From: Sphagnum magellanicum
Lineage: Eukaryota; Streptophyta; Sphagnopsida; Sphagnales; Sphagnaceae
Direction of reading: 5' to 3'
Assembly (NCBI GenBank): GCA_021904315.1
Contig: CM038916.1
Span: 4,526,001-4,590,000 of the forward strand
Length of the DNA: 64,000 nucleotides
Position 1 is the stretch's first letter. Every line of letters starts with the position of its first letter. A model generated the notes under the pieces. It ran no database searches and was not told the origin of the DNA. It worked only from the letters and a program-made list of their open reading frames with translations. The position numbers and the translations under genes are program-made. This document shows, piece by piece, positions 1 through 11,500 of the stretch.

Positions 1-1083
1 TTAATAATCCCTCTATGGTTGGCTCCCTAGTAGAACCTAATACTGAAAACTGATTATTATTATTATTATTATTATTATTTAACAATTAACAATTAAAAAC
101 CAATTTCATATCAACTTAAAATTAGGGTTTATATAGAGATAGAGTTCAACAACTAATAAAAATAAATACTCAACTTTAAAGTTTAGAGTTAATTTGTTAA
201 TTAAAAAAAAAAAACTTGCCTACTAAAAAAACCTGCCCTTGTTTTAAAGAGCATTTTCATAGTTTTGGTTTCGAGTCTAGATCTAGCAAAAGACTAGTTC
301 CAATGTCCGATTCTTATGCCCATTCCAACAAAAAGATGTGAGCTTGGGTCCAGGTCACAAAAACCTGACCCTTGAACCCCTGGTTTTGACAGAATATTTT
401 AATTTTAATTTTTAATTTTTAATTTTTTTTCTTTTTTTCATTCATTTTTTTCTGGTTAAATCTGGCCAGAAATATTTTCACAATATTGGCTATAAATATA
501 AATACGTGTTTTTCTTCGTTTTTCTAGTCTTCAAATTTTCGAAATTTTTTTTCAACTTCAATCGCCAGATTTTTTAAATTGGGTTTTAGCATGTAGCCAA
601 AAATGTGAAAGATGCTGAAAGTTTTTGTACTTTTGCACTCTGTTCTGTAGCCAAATTTAGCGAAGCTGTCTTATGAATATTGCCACTTTAGTTTTTTTTT
701 TGGGCCCACCTACTTTTCAATCTGGCGATTTTTCTTAAATTTTGGTCGAATTATGGCTATTGAAAATAATATTTTTTTGATCTTTGCACGTTTAATTTTT
801 AATATAGCCAGATTAATATAGCTTTCTGGCTATATATATAGCCAACCAAATAAGGCTCCTTTTGACATCATTTAAAAAAAAAAAAACCAAACCTTTCATT
901 AGGACCGTCACATTCTCATCCCAATCAGTGTTTTTTTTAAGGAATTTTTTCATGTAGCCTAATTGGCGATCATCCATAGCCAGATGTAGAAAAAAATGCT
1001 GATCGCCCCTTGGAAGATTTAGCCAAATATGGCTATAAACCAGATTTGAAGGACACAAATTCAAAAATCAAGCTTCTATATTC
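1..1083. other. AT-rich upstream DNA with dispersed repeat copies
   Basis: No coding region is supported here. The stretch begins with AT-rich DNA holding a (TTA)n microsatellite near 52-79. It then holds at least two diverged copies, about 586-690 and 935-1040, of a dispersed family built around TGTAGCCAA...TTTAGCCAAATTTGGC. A self-complementary GGCTATATATATAGCC lies near 827-842. Short reading frames on the minus strand have no recognisable protein features. Confidence 0.6.
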
Positions 1084-1199
1084 ATGGCTAAAGCACTGAA
1101 AACGAAGTATAGAAATATGACGATTTTTAGTCTTTTTTCCCCTCACTTTTGGCGATTGAAACCTTGCAAAATCACATCATTTTCGAATTTTTGGATTTT

Positions 1200-1420
1200 A
1201 TTTTCGCTTTTTGGCGAAATTCCGACGCTTCCCGCCGCGCTTGCTTGCTTGCTTTCCTCCGTCCTTCCCCTTTCGCGAACTCGCGGAGGCGGAAAAGAGC
1301 GGACGAATTCTTCGCCGAATTTCGCGCGAGTCGAGGACTCGCTGAATTCGCTCAAGAAATTCGGAAACCACCCAAATTCGCGAAAAATTTCCACTACTGA
1401 ACAACAACTTTGCAGCTGCT
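1200..1420 (+). promoter_or_regulatory. CpG-rich patch, probable LDH promoter/first leader
   Basis: Between about 1200 and 1400 the sequence changes from AT-rich, CpG-poor DNA to a CpG-rich stretch with many CG, TTCG and GCG words. Similar patches lie just upstream of the other four genes in this window. Methylated repeats in plants lose CpG, so a CpG-rich patch upstream of a gene suggests an unmethylated promoter. GAA/AAG-rich purine tracts follow at 1436-1505 and 1800-1820, as is common in plant leaders. The exact start of transcription cannot be read from the sequence. Confidence 0.5.
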
Positions 1421-1886
1421 TGCAAAACCCAATTTCGAAGAAGAAGAAGAAGAATCGAAGAATCCAAAAAAGGAGGAGAAGAAGAAGCAGAAGAAGAAGG
1501 AGAAGTTCACACTAGTTGTAAGCTTTGGCGATGGCTTTGTTGTTGTTGTTGTTTTAGCTAGCTCATCCATCATCAAGGGGATAGATAGACTCTAGAGAGC
1601 TAGCTCTGTGGGTGGAGAGGTTCAATGCGGAAGCTCAAGTGCTGGATTTGGTCTTGAGATTCAGGGTTGAATCTGTAGGAAACCCAGTTGATTTCTCGCT
1701 TGTGGTTCGGGGGTGACTGCTGCTGCTGCTGCTGCCACCGGTTGTTTTTGAAGGATATGAAGGTGGAAGGTTTTTGAGGCTTGATTCTTCTGTCTCAAGC
1801 TTCTTCTTCTTCTTCTTCAGAGAGTTGCTTCGCTACAGTAGATTCGACCTCCTGTGCAGTGTTCAAGGCACAGTTTCCTCTGCATG

Positions 1887-4126
1887 ATGGAGGCGACAGG
1901 GGTGATGGGAAGACGAGTGGGTCCAGGAAAGACTCTTGAGCTTTGTTCGAGCATCCAGTGCAGCAAACCCAGGTGCGCGAGATTGCAGGCTCCAGCTGCT
2001 GCCTCTGCTGCAGCAATTCCCAAATCGACCGCGCTCATAAATCCGGCCGTTTGCAAAGAGATTTCACTCTGCAACTTCTCCATGAAGAAGAAGAAGAAGC
2101 AGCAGCTGCAGCAGAAGCAGAAAAAGAAGGACACTGGGGTGTGGACTGGACTCGGCTGGGGCAAGGGAGCAGCTGCTGAAGGGAGGAGATGGAGGAGGAG
2201 GATTCAAGCGCCTCGGAGTAAGTCTATTCTTTGCAGCTCGTCGGTCTCGGTTGCAGAGCTGAGTGGAGAAGACGGCGACAACATAGCTAACGTGATGTTC
2301 GAGCCAATGTTCGAGGCGAATCCGTCTGACATTTCCATCAAGAGAACGTCAAAGATCACAGTAGTGGGAGTTGGAAACGTGGGAATGGCATGCGCGCAAA
2401 CGATTCTAACACAGGATCTGACAGACGAGCTCGCACTGGTAGACATTCTACCGGACAAGCTCCGCGGCGAGATGCTGGACCTACAACATGCGGCAGCGTT
2501 TCTGCCGAGAGCCAAGATAGTTGCGCACACGGATTACGCCATCACAGCCGAATCCGACATCTGCATCGTTACCGCGGGTGCACGACAAAGAGAAGGCGAG
2601 TCTCGCTTGACACTCGTGGAACGCAACGTTTCTTTCTTCAAGCAGATCATTCCGCAGCTCGCCAAGTACAGTCCCAACGCCATTCTGTTGATCATTTCCA
2701 ACCCCGTCGATGCTTTGACTTACGTCTCGCGGCGGCTCTCAGGATTTCCGACGAATCGCGTGATTGGGTCTGGTACCAATCTGGATTCTTCCAGATTCCG
2801 TTGGATCCTGGCGGATCGTCTCGAAGTGAATGCGCAGAATGTTCACGGCTACATTGTGGGTGAACATGGGGATAGCTCTGTTCCTCTCTGGTCTAGTGTC
2901 AATGTCGCTGGTGTCCCCTTGCTGCAATTGCTGCAAAACAAGGGCATTCATTATGGCAAGCACACTCAGGAGCAGATTCACAGGTACCCAATGCACTTTG
3001 TTGTTTCCTCCTTGTTCTTGTTCTTGTTCTTCTCATCTCAATCAACATCATCATGGATTTCTTCTTCTCATCACTTCAAGAAAAAACATCAAGGGTTTCT
3101 TCTTCTTTTGCTTCTCTCACCTCCCAATGACATCATGGCTTTCTTGTTCTTCTTATTCTTACTTTGGAAAACATCAAGGGTTTCTTCTCAATATCCAGGG
3201 TTTCTTCTTCTTCTACTTCTTTGGGTTCCTTCTTGACATTGAGGGTTTTGTCTTCTTCTTCTTCTTCTTCTTCTCACCTCCAATTCGTCTCATTTTCAAT
3301 ACCTAAACATTATGGGTTTGTTCCTTAAGTCTATAAGCATAGTGGGTTGCTCCTAAAGTCTATAAACAGCATGGGTTTCTTTTTTCTTCTCACCTCCAAT
3401 GACATTATGGCTTTCTTTTTCTCTCTTTCCATAAACATCATGGGTTTTCTTCTTCATACCTCCAATGACATCATGGGTTTCTTCTTTTTCTCACTTCAAT
3501 GGCATTATGACTTTCTTCTTCTCACTTTCAATAAACATCCTGGGTTTTGTCTTCTCACTTCTACAGACATCATGGGTTTCTTCTCCTTCTCACCTCAATA
3601 TATGTTTCATTTGTATGCAACTGCCTTTTTCCAATTGAAATGAAAAACTGAAATTTCAATTTGTGGGGGATCCATGTATGAAGAGTTCTGGATTCACATA
3701 TGTTATTCCTCCAATGTTTTGCATCATGATTGCTTTCATTGGGAAGATATTGCATAATTTACAAGTTTAATTCTTGCTCATGTGTTGTTGTTGCTTTTGT
3801 TGCCTGAACTTGGGCTATCTAGGATGGTTGTGGACGGGGCTTATGAGGTGATAAAATTGAAGGGCTATACGTCATGGGCAATTGGGTACTCAGTAGCAAG
3901 CTTAGTAAAGAGCTTGTTACGTGATCAACGGCGTATCCATCCAGTATCAGTATGTGCCAAGGGGTTCTATGGAATAGAAGATGAAGTCTACTTGAGTCTT
4001 CCGGCAGAGCTAGGCCGTTCTGGTATAATTGGCATCCTCAACATTCCTCTCAGTAATGAAGAAACCCAAAGACTTCAACAATCAGCAAATGCACTTGCTC
4101 AAATCCAAAGGAAACTGGACATCTGA
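1887..4126 (+). CDS. LDH: L-lactate dehydrogenase (plant type, two exons)
   Basis: Reduces pyruvate to L-lactate with NADH (cytosolic fermentation under low oxygen). Exons are 1887-2983 and 3823-4126; the GT-AG intron splits an Arg codon at EQIH-R, the position I know from other plant LDH genes. With this start the protein has 466 residues. Visible features are the NAD-binding GVGNVG (residues 161-166), [10 protein letters not shown] with the lactate-type Gln (about 234), the LDSSRFR segment (Asp 300, Arg 303) and GEHGDS with the catalytic His (327). Exon 2 carries the conserved [12 protein letters not shown] block. The frame is open upstream to 1854, giving about 110 residues more than the usual ~350-residue plant enzyme. 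The start at 1887 was chosen for its context (A at -3, G at +4). ATGs at 2082 and 2295 are alternatives, but 2295 would cut off a segment that aligns with other plant LDHs. Confidence 0.94.
2984..3822 (+). repeat. Degenerate tandem repeat inside the LDH intron
   Basis: The LDH intron is filled by an irregular array of units resembling ACATCATGGGTTTCTTCTTC followed by TCACCTCCAATG, from about 3040 to 3590. At least eight recognisable units with unequal spacing are present. The T-rich strand matches the intron sense and creates spurious open frames. The intron ends in a normal acceptor at 3821-3822. Confidence 0.75.
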
Positions 4127-6332
4127 AAATTTGTGTTTGGATGAGCATCTTGCCACTTCTAAGTGGTGACCAAATCTTTGCCAGAAGAACCCAACTGTTG
4201 TTTCCATATGGGCAAATAGCAAATGTCAAGTAAAACCTTCATTCTCTACCCGATTCTTCTTCATATTGTATCAAGCAAAAATTGCATTGCAGTAGTGTCA
4301 ATAGCATCATAGATGAAGTTTACTTGGTTTTTTGGGGAGTGGAAAATCAGAATTTTTGCATATTGTCTCAACCTACTTGGTCATGGTGAGCACTTATCCA
4401 AAAAGCATAAGAGCTTCCTAAAGTGTTAATTAAACTCATAATTAAATTGTCTTGATGTACAATTGCATGTCTCTTTTGAGCACTGCTAACAAACATCATT
4501 ACCGAGATTTCTTCCTGTTGCTTCTGGAAATAAACGCTGCTATCTGGAAATGCAAGATGCAGATTCTGTATAATAGTTTTCCCAAGATTGTGGGTGGATG
4601 TTTATATATACACTTATCTATGCACTACTCCTCAAAGATCAGCTGATGAAGTCAGTGGGTAGTTGTGGGAGCTCATCATTGCTAAAATCTATAGGACTTG
4701 CTTGTGTGCCATTTCCTTTCATCTGGAAAGGCTTCTGTAACAATATCCACAATAGGAATAGAAATTAGGTCAAATGTCTTTTCAGTAGGAGAACATATGT
4801 TAGTTCAGTTGTGTGCCTTTTCACCAAATCTATCAAGGGACTTGAAACTCCCCTTGTACTTTTTTCTAAAGAAAAAGATCATTTTCTTTTTTCTTCATTA
4901 AAAAAACGCCATCTTACAGCTTGTATGCTAGACTAGTCTCTTTTTGAATTCTCTCTTTTGCTTCTTTGAATCGGCAATGCTTGTGAGAATTTGATGGTGT
5001 CCTTGTTGTTATGGAGGTGGTGGTGTGTGTGGAACCATGTACATGAACCTTTAAATAGTAGCTGCAATGGTAGTTTGCAACAACATTGGGTAACAAACCA
5101 ATATGAAATAGAAGGTGACAAGAACATTCAGTCCAAAGTATGTTCGAAGATGCCATTTGTGCTTTAAGGGAGAATCTTGGTTCCACACAATCCCATATAC
5201 TTGGAGTCCCAAGTATGACAAGTTGATTTCTACCAAGACAAAGGAGAATTTGCTCAACAAGTTGTAGCCCATACTTAAAGTCAATAGGATGGAATACAAG
5301 AGTCATGGGGTTATTAGCCAAAGAGGAGGTAGAAACAAAACAAGTAGTTGTGGTGATGGTGGTGGAAGAAAAATAGCAAGTGGGGCATAAGATTAAGATT
5401 AGACAGTAAAACATGAAGAGGCCAATCTAGAGATTCATCTTCACAATCTAAGAAGTTAGGTAGCACTTGTATGAAAAGAAACATGAGTGCCAATGACCTT
5501 AGGAAGCAAGGAGGAGGGAGGGGATCAACACATCATCGTAGTGATAGAAAAGCCTTGGAAAGACCATTTTTTCTTTATGTCCATGTATAAGACAATTTGG
5601 CATGATAAAATAATAAAATAATGATGTATGGATGTATAAATGGTTTGCAATTTGATATGGGAAAGAGTTAGGCACATGTACATTTGGTTGGATTTTGTCA
5701 TGAGTAATTTACACTTTGATCCAAGAAAAGTTTTGGATTTGCAAAGTAGTGTTTCTTTTTGCATGTGGATGATGTCAAAGGAGCTTGTTGCAACAAACTT
5801 CTTAACGAGACAAGGATGTGCAAAGAAGAGTTTGCACTTTGACCAAACTTCTTCCCCTTGTTCTAAGTACAACCACTTGAGGATGGCAGATTACTTTCCT
5901 TGTATGACTTCAAGGCCAGGCTTGCAAATTCTTGGGCTTGTCCAAAAGGATGGGATGAATGGATTGATAGCAGGTTTATGGCATCATTTGGGTTGTGAAC
6001 TCACAAAAATCAAGAAAATCCCAAATGCCTCCACTATTGCATTTGTGAAATTTATGATATATAATGTCATACCATGTCTATAACATGCCACATGGTTTTG
6101 GAACTATGCAAAAAGAAGCATGTATAACATGCAACCCATCAATTTTGCATATGTCAGTTTTGATCATTCAATGGAACAATCCAGCACAAGCTCAATACTT
6201 CCTGCATGTGTATGTATTTTGTCATGCACAATTGGGACAATGGCCAACTTTGTTGAACTTAAGAAACTCATACAAATGAAGCATGGTGGTATTTGGCATT
6301 CAATCTAACTATAAAAAAGTGCAATCACAACA

Positions 6333-6381
<49 letters not shown>

Positions 6382-7268
6382 TCACAAAGTGTGAGACCCA
6401 TCATCACCTTTTTCATCAAGAAACAACAGTGACAACGAGCTGCCATGACTACCCCCTTCTATTCTCAGCTCCTGATGGTCAGTGTAGACAGAAGTTTTGA
6501 ATAACCTCAAGCTCAGCATTAAACAGACTCTATGCTGTGCAACTGGGACTACCCAACTAGTGAAGCTCTGCTCCAAATACAGCCCTTTGGGTTTCTGGAA
6601 CAGAATTGACCTATAGACCTATTGGACTTGGAGCCATGAAATGAAATGGTCTGATCACCAAGCATCACAAATCACAGATAAGAAAACTCTGGACTACATC
6701 TGATCACTGAGCATGTCAACTATCAATCACTTGCGTTGAGAGTTTTGTTACCTTCTTCTTAACCAGCAATTTGTGTCTTTGTCTGTCTAACCACTATCGT
6801 CTTGCTCTGGTCATAAATGGACATCACACTTGATCATTCCAACTCTTCGATCTGTCGATGAAGCACAACCTGTTTCAGCAGTGTCTACAACAAGAGGCAA
6901 TTTTAAAATCCTGTCTTTTTCCATCTTGACAGATTTCAACATCCTGTGAACATCCACCAACAGGAACGACCTCTCAGAACTGAATTGAGAAAGATCATTC
7001 TGAAATTATGCTCTCTGATGCAAAAATGCTCCACAACCTGAAACAGAACCCACACAAAAGTTCCCTTATAAAGCAAGCATTTCAAACAAAAACACCTTTG
7101 AGCTTTTACTTCTTTATAGGAGCAACAAAGTATTACAGCATACTCTTGTTCCTCCTTCCAGCTGGGTCTTGTGTGTGAGGGCTGGGAATGACAAAGAGTT
7201 ACAGATTGGGAAAACCTCTTCCAGAACCCGTCACCATATGAAGTGCATGCATGCACGAATTCCTCAAT
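4127..7268. other. LDH 3' flank and unassigned intergenic DNA
   Basis: After the LDH stop comes its 3' untranslated region, whose end I cannot fix, then about 3 kb without a recognisable gene. Open frames of 60-166 residues occur on both strands (for example 5640-6083 plus and 4914-5414 minus). They overlap each other and show no domain, no conserved motif and no convincing splice structure. A (GA)n microsatellite lies at 6337-6379. Confidence 0.5.
6337..6379. repeat. (GA)n microsatellite
   Basis: About 21 uninterrupted GA dinucleotides are seen directly. Likely length-polymorphic. Confidence 0.97.
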
Positions 7269-7384
7269 TCCACTGGTGTGAAATCCCTCCCTGAATCCAC
7301 TGCTGTGAAATCCCTGAATCTACTGATATGAAATTCTAGAATCCACTGATGTCAAATCCCTGAATCTACCAATATGAATCCTGG
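7269..7384. repeat. Short minisatellite, 23-27 bp units
   Basis: Five adjacent units resemble CACTGATGTGAAATCCCTGA plus ATC, with alternating CACTG/TACTG starts and GTG/ATG variants. The sequence shows the repeat directly; no function is evident. Confidence 0.8.
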
Positions 7385-7849
7385 ATAGATGATGATGCAT
7401 TTGAAGAGAAAAAGAAAATTGAACGAGAAAAAGAAGAAAAACAGAAGAAGAAGAAGAAGCTCCATATCCTGTATGCATCATTCTATAGCTCAAAAGCTTC
7501 AACCCAATTCTTCAAGAGCAATCTGTCCCCCTCCTCCCTCCTTGCCTCCTTTCTTCCTTCCCCTCCTTGATGCAAAACCACACATGAAGCTGCTGCTGCA
7601 ATTGGTGACTGAAATGCACATACAACATCTTGTTGCAAACAAAACAAAGCAAGCAATCCAGCAATTGCAGAAGCAAACAGACCAAATTGAAGAAGCAAGC
7701 AAGAAAGCATCCACCTGGATCCATCATCGGCACACAGATAGTATATGACGGGTGTGTAGGGTTTAGGCATGTTGATGAAGCAGGAGACGGGGAGAGAAGA
7801 GAGAGACACAAACCAGAGTATGCGTGCATTGGCTTGAGCATGATTGGGG

Positions 7850-8518
7850 GCGGTTGACGAAAAGTGTGTAGCAAGCAGTTGCGCGGCAATGATCATCGTC
7901 GCAAAAAAGCAAACCCCACGAAGACACTCACGCACGCACGCACGCACGCACGACGAAGAAGATCCAGGCACCTGTTGTGAGGACGCACGCCACATGCACG
8001 ATTGCTGCGACTGCTGCTGCTCGCAACATCCTTTTCCTCGATCTGTGTCCAAACCCTAATCTCGTCCTCTCTGTCTCTCTGTGGGGATCCCTGGGTGCTT
8101 CCGGTGTTGGATCCATACAGAAGCGACCTCTTCTTGGGAATTTGATGCGAATTCGACAACACCCATCTTGCAGAAAGTTCAGATGGGGATGCGCACGGGA
8201 GGCAAGAAGAATTCAGCAGCAGATGTAGAAGAAGAGGACTCGCATGGGTGTGAGTGGTACCGCAGATCATGAAACCCCACACTTTACTTCCCTTGCAAGC
8301 TCGCTCGTTCCATTGCTCCCGGCACTTTTTCTACCAACTCAAAGCTCGCAGCAATAGCAGCAAAGTCTTCCCGTCCCACTTGTTTGCCAAAGAAAGAATT
8401 GTGCTTGCTTGCTTGCGGGAGGGAGGGAGGGAGTTTGTTCTGGAGTCTGTGTTCGGAGGCTTTGGAGAATTGGTGCTGCAGGAGAAGAAGAAGAAGCTGC
8501 TTTTGAGGTCGGGAAGAA
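7850..8518 (+). promoter_or_regulatory. CpG-rich promoter and leader of the LMBD2-like gene
   Basis: A CpG-rich stretch includes a (GCAC)n tract at 7930-7952, which alternates purine and pyrimidine and could adopt Z-DNA. A telo-box AAACCCTAA lies at 8051-8059; in plants this motif is common near transcription starts of housekeeping genes. The patch ends close to the start codon at 8519. The promoter role is inferred from position and composition. Confidence 0.5.
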
Positions 8519-11500
8519 ATGTGGGTCTTCTATGCACTGGCAGGACCCATAGCGCTAGGAATGGTAGTGGCGACTTTGCAGTACTTCGCTGCATCCACTG
8601 TGCCACTCCATGTGCGATGGATTGTGGGCTATGCCTGGTTCTGCACCATCTCCATCATCATCCTTGTTCCTGCTGACATTTGGACTGTAAGAAAAAACAC
8701 TCATCACCATCACCATTATCCCCTTCTCCTCTGCCGCCCCCATCCCTTTCTGCAATTCCCTTCTCTGCCACCCCCCATCTCTCTCTGCAATTCCCTTCTC
8801 CGCTACCCCCTGTCTCTCTGCAATTTCCCTTTTCTGCTGTCCCCATCTCTCTCTGCAATTCCCTTCTCTGTCGTCCCCATATCTCTGCAATTCCCTTCTC
8901 TGACGCCCCCCCATCTCTCTGTGGAATTCCCTTCTCTGCTGCCCACATCTGTTTTTGCAATTGCCTTCTCTGCTGCCCCCCATCTCTGTCTCTGTCTCTG
9001 TGCCCTCACTCCTTGTTGTGGAGATTTTTTCATTTTGCAAATCTTGTAGATGGTATTGTCTATGCTTTTGTGGAGAATTCCTGTCTCTAGAATCTCAACC
9101 ATATGGATCTGCTTGCTTGCTTGCTTGCTGAACATCCAAAGAAAAACCTTGGTGGGGTGCTGTGGATGCATGCAGACTGTATCCCCAGAGAATGGAAACT
9201 CAAAAACCATTGGAATTTTGTGGAGCTGGTCATATTGGAGCACTTTCATTCTCACTTGGTATGTGTCTGGCATGGTGTCTTCTCTCTTCTGGTTATTTCT
9301 TCTCATGGTTCATAACACTCACAAACCATGCATTTGAAGTTGGATGCATTGGATTCTGTCTGTAGGTCTTTTGCATCTTATGTTTGTCTTTGAACTATTC
9401 CATAATGGATTTCATCATTTCTCAAGGATTCAAACAGTTGGTATTTTATTTATTTTTGGGTGTGGTGTGAATAGAAGGTTGTGATATCATGAGAAGCCTG
9501 ATTGATTATTATGATATATGAGCATCGCAGGTTTCTTGTTCCCTTACTGCAAGGCTATGAGGATGCCGGAGACTTCACTGTTGCAAACCGGCTCAAGACA
9601 AGTGCTCAGGGAAACCTCATGTTGTATGGTGCAGTGGGTGCTGTGTCCATGATTGGTGTCTTCATTATGGTCTTCATGGGCACCTTGCATTGGTAAACCA
9701 ATGCACTCTGCCACCCCCACTATTTATTTCCTCTTCACCCAATATCTGGCTGAATGTTTCTTGCCCCATGAAAACATTGTTTGCACATTTATGAGTGAAG
9801 ATTGCAGCTGCAGTAGTCAAGTTGCAATAGGACCTGAGACAAAAAGGATTAGAATATGGTTGCAAAGCCTGCTTTTGCAGCTGCTGCTCAATTTCCAGTA
9901 GCTTGAAAGAGTGGATGTCTGGGGTTGGGGGGCTGGTGCTGCAGGAATAAGGTTCTGGGTGTAGCCATAGCCTGCTCCAACACATTTGGGCTTGTCACAG
10001 GCGCATTCCTGCTTGGTTTTGGATTGGTTGAAATCCCACGTAGTATGTGGCGCAATGCGGATCTGCAGTACCGCCAAAAAGTCCTGTCACACAAGATTGC
10101 CAAGGCAGCTGTAAAATTGGATGATGCCCACCAGGAGCTTTCCACAGCCATTGTGGTGCATACACACACACACACTCTCTCTCTCTTGTTGCAGTAATGT
10201 TATATCCTCGCCCCTATGTTTTGTATTCAACTTTTTTGGTACATAAGTTTGGTGTGGTTTGTTCTTCTGTTCAGACCTAATTTGGCATGTTTGCTGCACA
10301 CTCTGTTATGGCAGATTGCACAAGCAACTTCCAACCAAATGGCAAGGCATGACTCCTTGCGACCCTGCATGGATGTGATTGATGAAATCATGACAGAAAT
10401 GGTATGTATGCTGCGCTCTTACAACAACTTTTATGATACTGGTTTTTGGGTACCAGCCAGGTGCTGTCACCACCTTGGGGCATTCACTGAGTAGGAAATA
10501 GCTAAAACACCAAAATTAGTAGCTCGTCATCATCTGTGGCAACTGGGTTTTTTCCCATAGTTCTTCAACAGTGGGTCCAACATGGGTGTGATCCTTTCTG
10601 CATTTTACTTGTTAGATTGTGCTGTGGATGTTGTTGTAAGTCCTGTAATCCTCAAACTATGTGAAACTGTAGAAATCTGAGATTGGTCTTGTGAACTAGT
10701 CAAAATCTGGGTTGGTGTGCAGAGTTTGTATTTTTTCTGTGGGACTTTGAACCAATGACAACTCAATGGATTGCTGTAGGTTAGGGAGGATCCAATGTTC
10801 AAACCATCAGGTGGAAGAATGGGAGAAAGTGATATGGATTATGACACTGATGAGAAGTCCATGGCTGCTCTCAAGCGGCGCCTTCTTAAAGCACAGAGTG
10901 CATATTATCGCTATAAAAGGTATTCCTTCATTCATTCATTCCTCATGTGGGTAAAATACCTCCTCAGGTTCAAGTCTCCTTCAACTTTTTTGCTTTACAC
11001 CAATCGCCTCATTTGTTTACTTTTTCTTTTTCACCATCTTTTTGTTTGCAGTTGAAAAATAGTGTGAGTGATGAATGACAGTCTCTGTGGTTGGCAGTGA
11101 CTATTCTGGGTATGTGTGGGAAGCACTGGAGCTGGAAGAAACGGTCAAGAACCTGGAACGGGGAACCACTGCTTCTGACTGGTAATGGTTGTCATCATGG
11201 ATCCTTTATTATTGAATAGCACGTATTGGTAATGGTCTGAAAGTGATTCCTGCACACATTTCTGCTGTTTATGGTTTATTTCTGTGGGAATTGTATGTAG
11301 GTGTTTCGCTTCAAGCATTCAGCCAGTTCGAACAGGCTCTTTTGCAACTATTCTAAGTAAAGTTGGTAAGTCTCTCAAACAACCAAGGACCACCCTGCGT
11401 CTATCTTCTTCATTACAATCAAAATACTGATTCATTGTGAGAGAGATCCAAACCTAGCTGTACTTTGTGTTTCAGGTATACACTGCAAATGGGTTGCAGG

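Noticed and set aside
2295..2297. ATG at 2295 as the LDH start
   Set aside because: It would drop an aligned stretch (about 25 residues) that plant LDHs keep before this point; kept only as an alternative.
5640..6083. 147-residue plus-strand frame
   Set aside because: No domain, no related exon structure, and no neighbouring splice signals; likely chance in low-stop DNA.
8555..9306. Long minus-strand frames opposite LMBD2-like intron 1
   Set aside because: They follow from the CT-rich intronic repeat and overlap well-supported plus-strand exons.
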